64,000 nt of DNA from Chlorocebus sabaeus (Eukaryota > Chordata > Mammalia > Primates > Cercopithecidae). Shown piece after piece: positions 22,638-35,328 of the stretch. Made by a program: the position numbers and the translations under genes. The first letter of the stretch is position 1; each line of letters starts with the position of its first letter. The notes beneath the pieces are model-generated. The model was not told the origin of the DNA, ran no database searches, and saw only the letters and a program-made list of their open reading frames with translations. Location of the stretch: positions 434,001-498,000 of the forward strand of contig NW_027328125.1 of the NCBI RefSeq assembly GCF_047675955.1, read 5' to 3'.

Positions 22638-25381
22638 TTCCAGATATCAATGTGCAAATTTCACAAGAACAGTCTTAGCGAAAGGCTTCTTGAGGGGAAA
22701 GCTGTAACTCTGTGAGATGAATTAACAGAACACAGAGCAGTTTCTCAGAAAGCTTCTTTCCAGTTTTTAACGGAAGATATTTCCTTTTTCACCATAGCAC
22801 TCTATGGGCTTCCAGATATCACCTTGAATATTCCACAAGAACAGACTTAGCGAAAGGCTTCCTGAAGGGAATGCTGTAACACTGTGAGATGAATTAACAG
22901 AACACAGAGCAGTTTCTCAGAAAGCTTCTTTACAGTTTTTAACGGTAGATATGTCCTTTTTCACCGTAACCCTCTAAGGGCTTCCAAATATCAATTTGCA
23001 AATTGCATAAGAACAGTGTTAGCGAAAGGCTTTTTGAGGAGAAAGCAGTAACTGTGAGTTGAATTAACCGAACACAAAGCAGTTTCTCAGGAAGCTTCTA
23101 TCCAGTTTTTAAGGGAAGATTTTCCTTTTTCACCATAACCCTCTATGGGCTTCCAAATATCACTTTTCAAATTCCACAAGAACAGTCTTAGCGAAAGGCT
23201 TCTTGAGGGGAACGCAGTAACTCTGTGAGATGAATTAAGAGAATACAGAGCAGTTTCTCAGAAAGTTTCTCTTCAGTTTTTATCTTAGGATATCTCCTTT
23301 TTCACCATAGCCCTCTGTGGGCTTCGAAATATCACTTTGCAAATTCCACAAGAAGAGTCTTAGGGAAAGGCTTCATGAGGGGAAAGATGTAAGTCTCTGA
23401 GATGAATTAACAGAACACAAAGTAGTTTCTCAGAAATCTTCTTCCAGATTTTAACGGAAGATACTTCCTTTTTCACCATAGCCCCCTATGGGCTTCCAAA
23501 TATCACTTTCCAAATTCCACAAGATCAGCCTTAGCTAAAGGTTACTTGAGGAGAGATTTGTAACACTGTGAGATGAATTAACAGAACACAAAGCAGATTC
23601 TCAGAAAGCTTCTTTCCACTTTTTAACGGAAGATACTTCTTTTTTCACCATAGCCCTCTATGGGCTTCCAAATATCACTTTGCAAATTCCCCAAGAACAG
23701 TCTTAGCGAAAGACTGCTTGAGGGGAAAGCTGTAACTCTTGAGATGAATTAGCAGAACACAAAGCAGTTTCTCAGAAAGCTTCTTTCCTGTTTTTTAACG
23801 GAAGTTATTTCCTTTTTCACCGTAGCCCTCTATGGGCTTCCAAATATCACTTTCCAAATTCCAGAAGCACAGTCTTAGCGAAAACTTCTTGAGGAGAAAG
23901 CTGTATCTCTGTGAGATGAATTAACAGAACACAAAGCAGTTTCTCAGAAAGCTTCTTTCCAGTTTTTAACAGAAGATATTTCCTTTTTCATCATATCCTT
24001 CTATGGCTTTACAAATATCACTTTGAAATTCCACAAGAACAGTCTTAGCGAAAGGCTTCTTGTGGAGAAAGCTGTAACCCTGTGAGATGAATTAACAGAA
24101 CACAAGGCAGTTTCTCAGAAAGCTTCTTTTCAGTTTTTATCTTAGGATATTTCCTTTTTCACCATAGCCCACTATGGGCTTCCAAATTTCACTTTGCAAA
24201 TTCCACAAGAACAGTCTTAGCGAAAGGCTTCTAGAGGGGCAAGCTGTAACTCTGTGAGATGAACTAAGAGAACACAAAGCAGTTTCTCAGAATGCTTCTT
24301 TCCAGTTTTTAACGGAAGATATTTCCTTTTTCACCATAACCCTATATGGGCTTCCAAATATCACTTTGCAAATTCCACAAGAACAGTCTTAGCGAAAGGC
24401 TTCTTGAGAGGAACGCAGTAACTCTGTGAGATGAATTAAAAGAACACAAAGCAATTTCTCAGAAAGGTTCTTTCCAGTTTTTAACGGAAGATCTTTCCTT
24501 TTTCACCATAGCCCTCTATGGGATTCCAAATATCACTTTCAAAATTCCAGAAGAACAGTCTTAGCGAAAGGCTTCTTGAGGGGAAAGCTGTAACTCTGTG
24601 AGATGAATTAACAGAACACAAAGTAGTTTCTCAGAAAGATTCTTTCCAGTTTTTAACGGAAGATATTCCCTTTTTCACCATAGCCCTCTATGGGCTTCCA
24701 ATATCACTTTGAAAAATCCACAAGAAGAATCTTAGAGAATGGCTTCTTTCTGGGAAAGCAGTAACTCTGTGAGATGAATTAATAGAACACAGAGCAGTTT
24801 CTCAGAAAGCCTCTTTCAGTTTTTAACAAAAGATATTTCCTTTTTCACCATAGCCCTCTATGGGCTTCCAAATATCACTTTGCAAATTCCACAAGAAGTG
24901 TCTTCGCGAAAGGCTTCTTGAGGGCAAAGCTGTAACACTGTGAGATGAATTAACAGAACACAAAGTAGTTTCTCAGAATGCTTCTTTTCAGTTTTTATCT
25001 TAGGATATTTCCTTTTTCACCTTAGCCCTCTATGGGCTTGAAAATATCACTATGAAATTTCCACATGAAGAGTCTCAGCGAAAGGATTCTTGAGGTGAAA
25101 GCAGTGACTCTGTGAGATGAATTAACAGAACACAAAGCAGTTTCTCAGAAAGCTTCTTTCCAGTTTTTAAAGGAAGATATTTCCTTTTTCACCGTAGACC
25201 TCTACGGGCTTCCAAATAACACTTTGCCAATTCCACAAGAAGAGTCTTAGCAAAAGGCATCTTGAAGGGAAGGCTGTAACTCTGTGAGATGAATTAACAG
25301 GACACAAAGCAGTTTCTCATAAAGCTTCCTTCCAGTTTTTATCGGAAGATATTTCCTTTTACACCGTAGCCCTGTATGGAC
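22638..25381 (-). repeat. HOR unit 10, 16-mer, class B, divergent
   Basis: Contains m4a/m4b and class B marks but has the G form at the m1 marker, unlike every other 16-mer, and an R3 right half. Private changes include tatcaatttgc, cttctatccag, ccaaatttcac and tagcaaaaggcatc. Confidence 0.94.
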
Positions 25382-27782
25382 TTCCAGATATCAATGTGCA
25401 AATTTCACAAGAACAGTCTTAGCGAAAGGCTTCTTGAGGGGAAAGCTGTAACTCTGTGAGATGAATTAACAGAACACAGAGCAGTTTCTCAGAAAGCTTC
25501 TTTCCAGTTTTTAACGGAAGATATTTCCTTTTTCACCATAGCACTCTATGGGCTTCCAGATATCACCTTGAATATTCCACAAGAACAGACTTAGCGAAAG
25601 GCTTCCTGAAGGGAATGCTGTAACACTGTGAGATGAATTAACAGAACACAGAGCAGTTTCTCAGAAAGCTTCTTTACAGTTTTTAACGGTAGATATGTCC
25701 TTTTTCACCTTAACCCTCTAAGGGCTTCCAAATATAACTTTGCAAATTGCATAAGAACAGTGTTAGCGAAAGGCTTTTTGAGGAGAAAGCAGTAACTGTG
25801 AGTTGAATTAACCGAACACAAAGCAGTTTCTCAGGAAGCTTCTTTCCAGTTTTTAAGGGAAGATTTTCCTTTTTCACCATAACCCTCTATGGGCTTCCAA
25901 ATATCACTTTTCAAGTTCCACAAGAACAGTCTTAGCGAAAGGCTTCTTGAGGGGAATGCAGTAACTCTGTGAGATGAATTAACAGAACACAAAGCAATTT
26001 CTCAGAAAGATTCTTCCCAGTTTTTATCTTAGGATATTTCCTTTTTCACCATAGCCCTCAATGGGCTTCCAAATATCACTTTGCAAATTCCCCAAGAACA
26101 GTCTTAGCGAAAGACTGCTTGAGGGGAAAGCTGTAACTCTTGAGATGAATTAGCAGAACACAAAGCAGTTTCTCAGAAAGCTTCTTTCCTGTTTTTTAAC
26201 GGAAGTTATTTCCTTTTTCACCGTAGCCCTCTATGGGCTTCCAAATATCACTTTCCAAATTCCAGAAGCACAGTCTTAGCGAAAACTTCTTGAGGAGAAA
26301 GCTGTATCTCTGTGAGATGAATTGACAGAACACAAAGCAGTTTCTCAGAAAGCTTCTTTCCAGTTTTTAACAGAAGATATTTCCTTTTTCATCATATCCT
26401 TCTATGGCTTTACAAATATCACTTTGAAATTCCACAAGAACAGTCTTAGCGAAAGGCTTCTTGTGGAGAAAGCTGTAACCCTGTGAGATGAATTAACAGA
26501 ACACAAGGCAGTTTCTCAGAAAGCTTCTTTTCAGTTTTTATCTTAGGATATTTCCTTTTTCACCATAGCCCACTATGGGCTTCCAAATGTCACTTTGCAA
26601 ATTCCACAAGAACAGTCTTAGCGAAAGGCTTCTAGAGGGGCAAGCTGTAACTCTGTGAGATGAACTAAGAGAACACAAAGCAGTTTCTCAGAATGCTTCT
26701 TTCCAGTTTTTAACGGAAGATATTTCCTTTTTCACCATAACCCTATATGGGCTTCCAAATATCACTTTGCAAATTCCACAAGAACAGTCTTAGCGAAAGG
26801 CTTCTTGAGAGGAACGCAGTAACTCTGTGAGATGAATTAAAAGAACACAAAGCAATTTCTCAGAAAGGTTCTTTCCAGTTTTTAACGGAAGATCTTTCCT
26901 TTTTCACCATAGCCCTCTATGGGATTCCAAATATCACTTTCAAAATTCCAGAAGAACAGTCTTAGCGAAAGGCTTCTTGAGGGGAAAGCTGTAACTCTGT
27001 GAGATGAATTAACAGAACACGAAGTAGTTTCTCAGAAAGATTCTTTCCAGTTTTTAACGGAAGATATTCCCTTTTTCACCATAGCCCTCTATGGGCTTCC
27101 AATATCACTTTGAAAAATCCACAAGAAGAATCTTAGAGAATGGCTTCTTTCTGGGAAAGCAGTAACTCTGTGAGATGAATTAATAGAACACAGAGCAGTT
27201 TCTCAGAAAGCCTCTTTCAGTTTTTAACAAAAGATATTTCCTTTTTCACCATAGCCCTCTATGGGCTTCCAAATATCACTTTGCAAATTCCACAAGAAGT
27301 GTCTTCGCGAAAGGCTTCTTGAGGGCAAAGCTGTAACACTGTGAGATGAATTAACAGAACACAAAATAGTTTCTCAGAATGCTTCTTTTCAGTTTTTATC
27401 TTAGGATATTTCCTTTTTCACCTTAGCCCTCTATGGGCTTGAAAATATCACTATGAAATTTCCACATGAAGAGTCTCAGCGAAAGGATTCTTGAGGTGAA
27501 AGCAGTGACTCTGTGAGATGAATTAACAGAACACAAAGCAGTTTCTCAGAAAGCTTCTTTCCAGTTTTTAAAGGAAGATATTTCCTTTTTCACCGTAGAC
27601 CTCTACGGGCTTCCAAATAACACTTTGCCAATTCCACAAGAAGAGTCTTAGCGAAAGGCATCTTGAAGGGAAGGCTGTAACTCTGTGAGATGAATTAACA
27701 GGACACAAAGCAGTTTCTCATAAAGCTTCCTTCCAGTTTTTATCGGAAGATATTTCCTTTTACACCGTAGCCCTGTATGGAC
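25382..27782 (-). repeat. HOR unit 11, 14-mer, class C
   Basis: Class C with atataactttg in m3, shared with units 14 and 22. R4-like right half with acaaaatag, shared with unit 6. Private: ccctcaatggg in m4 and gaattgacag in m6. Confidence 0.95.
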
Positions 27783-30183
27783 TTCCAGATATCAATGTGC
27801 AAATTTCACAAGAACAGTCTTAGCGAAAGGCTTCTTGAGGGGAAAGCTGTAACTCTGTGAGATGAATTAACAGAACACAGAGCAGTTTCTCAGAAAGCTT
27901 CTTTCCAGTTTTTAACGGAAGATATTTCCTTTTTCACCATAGCACTCTATGGGCTTCCAGATATCACCTTGAATATTCCACAAGAACAGACTTAGCGAAA
28001 GGCTTCCTGAAGGGAATGCTGTAACACTGTGAGATGAATTAACAGAACACAGAGCAGTTTCTCAGAAAGCTTCTTTACAGTTTTTAACGGTAGATATTTC
28101 CTTTTTCACCTTAACCCTCTAAGGGCTTCCAAATATCACTTTGCAAATTGCATAAGAACAGTGTTAGCGAAAGGCTTTTTGAGGAGAAAGCAGTAACTGT
28201 GAGTTGAATTAACCGAACACAAAGCAGTTTCTCAGGAAGCTTCTTTCCAGTTTTTAAGGGAAGATTTTCCTTTTTCACCATAACCCTCTATGGGCTTCCA
28301 AATATCACTTTTCAAGTTCCACAAGAACAGTCTTAGCGAAAGGCTTCTTGAGGGGAATGCAGTAACTCTGTGAGATGAATTAACAGAACACAAAGCAATT
28401 TCTCAGAAAGATTCTTCCCAGTTTTTATCTTAGGATATTTCCTTTTTCACCATAGCCCTCTATGGGCTTCGAAATATCACTTTGCAAATTCCCCAAGAAC
28501 AGTCTTAGCGAAAGACTGCTTGAGGGGAAAGCTGTAACTCTTGAGATGAATTAGCAGAACACAAAGCAGTTTCTCAGTAAGCTTCTTTCCTGTTTTTTAA
28601 CGGAAGTTATTTCCTTTTTCACCGTAGCCCTCTATGGGCTTCCAAATATCACTTTCCAAATTCCAGAAGCACAGTCTTAGCGAAAACTTCTTGAGGAGAA
28701 AGCTGTATCTCTGTGAGATGAATTAACAGAACACAAAGCAGTTTCTCAGAAAGCTTCTTTCCAGTTTTTAACAGAAGATATTTCCTTTTTCATCATATCC
28801 TTCTATGGCTTTACAAATATCACTTTGAAATTCCACAAGAACAGTCTTAGCGAAAGGCTTCTTGTGGAGAAAGCTGTAACCCTGTGAGATGAATTAACAG
28901 AACACAAGGCAGTTTCTCAGAAAGCTTCTTTTCAGTTTTTATCTTAGGATATTTCCTTTTTCACCATAGCCCACTATGGGCTTCCAAATGTCACTTTGCA
29001 AATTCCACAAGAACAGTCTTAGCGAAAGGCTTCTAGAGGGGCAAGCTGTAACTCTGTGGGATGAACTAAGAGAACACAAAGCAGTTTCTCAGAATGCTTC
29101 TTTCCAGTTTTTAACGGAAGATATTTCCTTTTTCACCATAACCCTATATGGGCTTCCAAATATCACTTTGCAAATTCCACAAGAACAGTCTTAGCGAAAG
29201 GCTTCTTGAGAGGAACGCAGTAACTCTGTGAGATGAATTAAAAGAACACAAAGCAATTTCTCAGAAAGGTTCTTTCCAGTTTTTAACGGAAGATCTTTCC
29301 TTTTTCACCATAGCCCTCTATGGGATTCCAAATATCACTTTCAAAATTCCAGAAGAACAGTCTTAGCGAAAGGCTTCTTGAGGGGAAAGCTGTAACTCTG
29401 TGAGATGAATTAACAGAACACGAAGTAGTTTCTCAGAAAGATTCTTTCCAGTTTTTAACGGAAGATATTCCCTTTTTCAACATAGCCCTCTATGGGCTTC
29501 CAATATCACTTTGAAAAATCCACAAGAAGAATCTTAGAGAATGGCTTCTTTCTGGGAAAGCAGTAACTCTGTGAGATGAATTAATAGAACACAGAGCAGT
29601 TTCTCAGAAAGCCTCTTTCAGTTTTTAACAAAAGATATTTCCTTTTTCATCATAGCCCTCTATGGGCTTCCAAATATCACTTTGCAAATTCCACAAGAAG
29701 TGTCTTCGCGAAAGGCTTCTTGAGGGCAAAGCTGTAACACTGTGAGATGAATTAACAGAACACAGAGCAGTTTCTCAGAAAGCTTCTTTTCAGTTTTTAT
29801 CTTAGGATATTTCCTTTTTCACCTTAGCCCTCTATGGGCTTGAAAATATCACTATGAAATTTCCACATGAAGAGTCTCAGCGAAAGGATTCTTGAGGTGA
29901 AAGCAGTGACTCTGTGAGATGAATTAACAGAACACAAAGCAGTTTCTAAGAAAGCTTCTTTCCAGTTTTTAAAGGAAGATATTTCCTTTTTCACCGTAGA
30001 CCTCTACGGGCTTCCAAATAACACTTTGCCAATTCCACAAGAAGAGTCTTAGCGAAAGGCATCTTGAAGGGAAGGCTGTAACTCTGTGAGATGAATTAAC
30101 AGGACACAAAGCAGTTTCTCATAAAGCTTCCTTCCAGTTTTTATCGGAAGATATTTCCTTTTACACCGTAGCCCTGTATGGAC
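27783..30183 (-). repeat. HOR unit 12, 14-mer, class A
   Basis: Class A with R1 right half and ttcgaaat at the m4-m5 junction (28468), as in unit 1. Private: tcagtaagc, ctgtgggatgaac, ttcaacatag and tctaagaaag. The ctgtgggatg change removes a stop codon and creates a chance 72-codon plus-strand reading frame. Confidence 0.95.
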
Positions 30184-32927
30184 TTCCAGATATCAATGTG
30201 CAAATTTCACAAGAACAGTCTTAGCGAAAGTCTTCTTGAGGGGAAAGCTGTAACTCTGTGAGATGAATTAACAGAACACAGAGCAGTTTCTCAGAAAGCT
30301 TCTTTCCAGTTTTTAACGGAAGATATTTCCTTTTTCACCATAGCACTCTATGGGCTTCCAGATATCACCTTGAATATTCCACAAGAACAGACTTAGCGAA
30401 AGGCTTCCTGAAGGGAATGCTGTAACACTGTGAGATGAATTAACAGAACACAGAGCAGTTTCTCAGAAAGCTTCTTTACAGTTTTTAACGGTAGATATGT
30501 CCTTTTTCACCGTAACCCTCTAAGGGCTTCCAAATATCACTTTGCAAATTGCATAAGAACAGTGTTAGCGAAAGGCTTTTTGAGGAGAAAGCAGTAACTG
30601 TGAGTTGAATTAACCGAACACAAAGCAGTTTCTCAGGAAGCTTCTTTCCAGTTTTTAAGGGAAGATTTTCCTTTTTCACCATAACCCTCTATGGGCTTCC
30701 AAATATCACTTTTCAAATTCCACAAGAACAGTCTTAGCGAAAGGCTTCTTGAGGGGAACGCAGTAACTCTGTGAGATGAATTAAGAGAATACAGAGCAGT
30801 TTCTCAGAAAGTTTCTCTTCAGTTTTTATCTTAGGATATCTCCTTTTTCACCATAGCCCTCTGTGGGCTTCGAAATATCACTTTGCAAATTCCACAAGAA
30901 GAGTCTTAGGGAAAGGCTTCATGAGGGGAAAGATGTAAGTCTCTGAGATGAATTAACAGAACACAAAGTAGTTTCTCAGAAATCTTCTTCCAGATTTTAA
31001 CGGAAGATACTTCCTTTTTCACCATAGCCCCCTATGGGCTTCCAAATATCACTTTCCAAATTCCACAAGATCAGCCTTAGCTAAAGGTTACTTGAGGAGA
31101 GATTTGTAACACTGTGAGATGAATTAACAGAACACAAAGCAGATTCTCAGAAAGATTCTTTCCACTTTTTAACGGAAGATACTTCTTTTTTCACCATAGC
31201 CCTCTATGGGCTTCCAAATATCACTTTGCAAATTCCCCAAGAACAGTCTTAGCGAAAGACTGCTTGAGGGGAAAGCTGTAACTCTTGAGATGAATTAGCA
31301 GAACACAAAGCAGTTTCTCAGAAAGCTTCTTTCCTGTTTTTTAACGGAAGTTATTTCCTTTTTCACCGTAGCCCTCTATGGGCTTCCAAATATCACTTTC
31401 CAAATTCCAGAAGCACAGTCTTAGCGAAAACTTCTTGAGGAGAAAGCTGTATCTCTGTGAGATGAATTAACAGAACACAAAGCAGTTTCTCAGAAAGCTT
31501 CTTTCCAGTTTTTAACAGAAGATATTTCCTTTTTCATCATATCCTTCTATGGCTTTACAAATATCACTTTGAAATTCCACAAGAACAGTCTTAGCAAAAG
31601 GCTTCTTGTGGAGAAAGCTGTAACCCTGTGAGATGAATTAACAGAACACAAGGCAGTTTCTCAGAAAGCTTCTTTTCAGTTTTTATCTTAGGATATTTCC
31701 TTTTTCACCATAGCCCACTATGGGCTTCCAAATGTCACTTTGCAAATTCCACAAGAACAGTCTTAGCGAAAGGCTTCTAGAGGGGCAAGCTGTAACTCTG
31801 TGAGATGAACTAAGAGAACACAAAGCAGTTTCTCAGAATGCTTCTTTCCAGTTTTTAACGGAAGATATTTCCTTTTTCACCATAACCCTATATGGGCTTC
31901 CAAATATCACTTTGCAAATTCCACAAGAACAGTCTTAGCGAAAGGCTTCTTGAGAGGAACGCAGTAACTCTGTGAGATGAATTAAAAGAACACAAAGCAA
32001 TTTCTCAGAAAGGTTCTTTCCAGTTTTTAACGGAAGATCTTTCCTTTTTCACCATAGCCCTCTATGGGATTCCAAATATCACTTTCAAAATTCCAGAAGA
32101 ACAGTCTTAGCGAAAGGCTTCTTGAGGGGAAAGCTGTAACTCTGTGAGATGAATTAACAGAACACAAAGTAGTTTCTCAGAAAGATTCTTTCCAGTTTTT
32201 AACGGAAGATATTCCCTTTTTCACCATAGCCCTCTATGGGCTTCCAATATCACTTTGAAAAATCCACAAGAAGTATCTTAGAGAATGGCTTCTTTCTGGG
32301 AAAGCAGTAACTCTGTGAGATGAATTAATAGAACACAGAGCAGTTTCTCAGAAAGCCTCTTTCAGTTTTTAACAAAAGATATTTCCTTTTTCACCATAGC
32401 CCTCTATGGGCTTCCAAATATCACTTTGCAAATTCCACAAGAAGTGTCTTCGCGAAAGGCTTCTTGAGGGCAAAGCTGTAACACTGTGAGATGAATTAAC
32501 AGAACACAAAGTAGTTTCTCAGAATGCTTCTTTTCAGTTTTTATCTTAGGATATTTCCTTTTTCACATTAGCCCTCTATGGGCTTGAAAATATCACTATG
32601 AAATTTCCACATGAAGAGTCTCAGCGAAAGGATTCTTGAGGTGAAAGCAGTGACTCTGTGAGATGAATTAACAGAACACAAAGCAGTTTCTCAGAAAGCT
32701 TCTTTCCAGTTTTTAAAGGAAGATATTTCCTTTTTCACCGTAGACCTCTACGGGCTTCCAAATAACACTTTGCCAATTCCACAAGAAGAGTCTTAGCGAA
32801 AGGCATCTTGAAGGGAAGGCTGTAACTCTGTGAGATGAATTAACAGGACACAAAGCAGTTTCTCATAAAGCTTCCTTCCAGTTTTTATCGGAAGATATTT
32901 CCTTTTACACCGTAGCCCTGTATGGAC
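30184..32927 (-). repeat. HOR unit 13, 16-mer, class B
   Basis: Class B, R2. Carries cagaaagattctttccac in m4b, shared only with unit 21, which marks the start of the long duplication. Also tagcaaaaggc in m7, as in unit 18, and a private ttcacattag. Confidence 0.95.
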
Positions 32928-35328
32928 TTCCAGATATCAATGTGCAAATTTCACAAGAACAGTCTTAGCGAAAGGCTTCTTGAGGGGAAAGCTGTAACTC
33001 TGTGAGATGAATTAACAGAACACAGAGCAGTTTCTCAGAAAGCTTCTTTCCAGTTTTTAACGGAAGATATTTCCTTTTTCACCATAGCACTCTATGGGCT
33101 TCCAGATATCACCTTGAATATTCCACAAGAACAGACTTAGCGAAAGGCTTCCTGAAGGGAATGCTGTAACACTGTGAGATGAATTAACAGAACACAGAGC
33201 AGTTTCTCAGAAAGCTTCTTTACAGTTTTTAACGGTAGATATGTCCTTTTTCACCTTAACCCTCTAAGGGCTTCCAAATATAACTTTGCAAATTGCATAA
33301 GAACAGTGTTAGCGAAAGGCTTTTTGAGGAGAAAGCAGTAACTGTGAGTTGAATTAACCGAACACAAAGCAGTTTCTCAGGAAGCTTCTTTCCAGTTTTT
33401 AAGGGAAGATTTTCCTTTTTCACCATAACCCTCTATGGGCTTCCAAATATCACTTTTCAAGTTCCACAAGAACAGTCTTAGCGAAAGGCTTCTTGAGGGG
33501 AATGCAGTAACTCTGTGAGATGAATTAACAGAACACAAAGCAATTTCTCAGAAAGATTCTTCCCAGTTTTTATCTTAGGATATTTCCTTTTTCACCATAG
33601 CCCTCTATGGGCTTCCAAATATCACTTTGCAAATTCCCCAAGAACAGTCTTAGCGAAAGACTGCTTGAGGGGAAAGCTGTAACTCTTGAGATGAATTAGC
33701 AGAACACAAAGCAGTTTCTCAGAAAGCTTCTTTCCTGTTTTTTAACGGAAGTTATTTCCTTTTTCACCGTAGCCCTCTATGGGCTTCCAAATATCACTTT
33801 CCAAATTCCAGAAGCACAGTCTTAGCGAAAACTTCTTGAGGAGAAAGCTGTATCTCTGTGAGATGAATTAACAGAACACAAAGCAGTTTCTCAGAAAGCT
33901 TCTTTCCAGTTTTTAACGGAAGATATTTCCTTTTTCATCATATCCTTCTATGGCTTTACAAATATCACTTTGAAATTCCACAAGAACAGTCTTAGCGAAA
34001 GGCTTCTTGTGGAGAAAGCTGTAACCCTGTGAGATGAATTAACAGAACACAAGGCAGTTTCTCAGAAAGCTTCTTTTCAGTTTTTATCTTAGGATATTTC
34101 CTTTTTCACCATAGCCCACTATGGGCTTCCAAATGTCACTTTGCAAATTCCACAAGAACAGTCTTAGCGAAAGGCTTCTAGAGGGGCAAGCTGTAACTCT
34201 GTGAGATGAACTAAGAGAACACAAAGCAGTTTCTCAGAATGCTTCTTTCCAGTTTTTAACGGAAGATATTTCCTTTTTCACCATAACCCTATATGGGCTT
34301 CCAAATATCACTTTGCAAATTCCACAAGAACAGTCTTAGCGAAAGGCTTCTTGAGAGGAACGCAGTAACTCTGTGAGATGAATTAAAAGAACACAAAGCA
34401 ATTTCTCAGAAAGGTTCTTTCCAGTTTTTAACGGAAGATCTTTCCTTTTTCACCATAGCCCTCTATGGGATTCCAAATATCACTTTCAAAATTCCAGAAG
34501 AACAGTCTTAGCGAAAGGCTTCTTGAGGGGAAAGCTGTAACTCTGTGAGATGAATTAACAGAACACAAAGTAGTTTCTCAGAAAGATTCTTTCCAGTTTT
34601 TAACGGAAGATATTCCCTTTTTCACCATAGCCCTCTATGGGCTTCCAATATCACTTTGAAAAATCCACAAGAAGTATCTTAGAGAATGGCTTCTTTCTGG
34701 GAAAGCAGTAACTCTGTGAGATGAATTAATAGAACACAGAGCAGTTTCTCAGAAAGCCTCTTTCAGTTTTTAACAAAAGATATTTCCTTTTTCACCATAG
34801 CCCTCTATGGGCTTCCAAATATCACTTTGCAAATTCCACAAGAAGTGTCTTCGCGAAAGGCTTCTTGAGGGCAAAGCTGTAACACTGTGAGATGAATTAA
34901 CAGAACACAAAGTAGTTTCTCAGAATGCTTCTTTTCAGTTTTTATCTTAGGATATTTCCTTTTTCACCTTAGCCCTCTATGGGCTTGAAAATATCACTAT
35001 GAAATTTCCACATGAAGAGTCTCAGCGAAAGGATTCTTGAGGTGAAAGCAGTGACTCTGTGAGATGAATTAACAGAACACAAAGCAGTTTCTCAGAAAGC
35101 TTCTTTCCAGTTTTTAAAGGAAGATATTTCCTTTTTCACCGTAGACCTCTACGGGCTTCCAAATAACACTTTGCCAATTCCACAAGAAGAGTCTTAGCGA
35201 AAGGCATCTTGAAGGGAAGGCTGTAACTCTGTGAGATGAATTAACAGGACACAAAGCAGTTTCTCATAAAGCTTCCTTCCAGTTTTTATCGGAAGATATT
35301 TCCTTTTACACCGTAGCCCTGTATGGAC
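32928..35328 (-). repeat. HOR unit 14, 14-mer, class C with 16-mer-like right half
   Basis: Left part has class C marks and atataactttg, matching units 11 and 22. From m6 (taacggaag, base 33918) through m12 it carries the R2 haplotype typical of 16-mers, unlike its duplicate, unit 22. Confidence 0.95.

Noticed and set aside
28976..29194. A 72-codon plus-strand open reading frame in unit 12.
   Set aside because: It exists only because a private A-to-G change (ctgtgggatg) removes one stop codon. Its two ends repeat similar residues because they come from successive satellite monomers. Not a gene.
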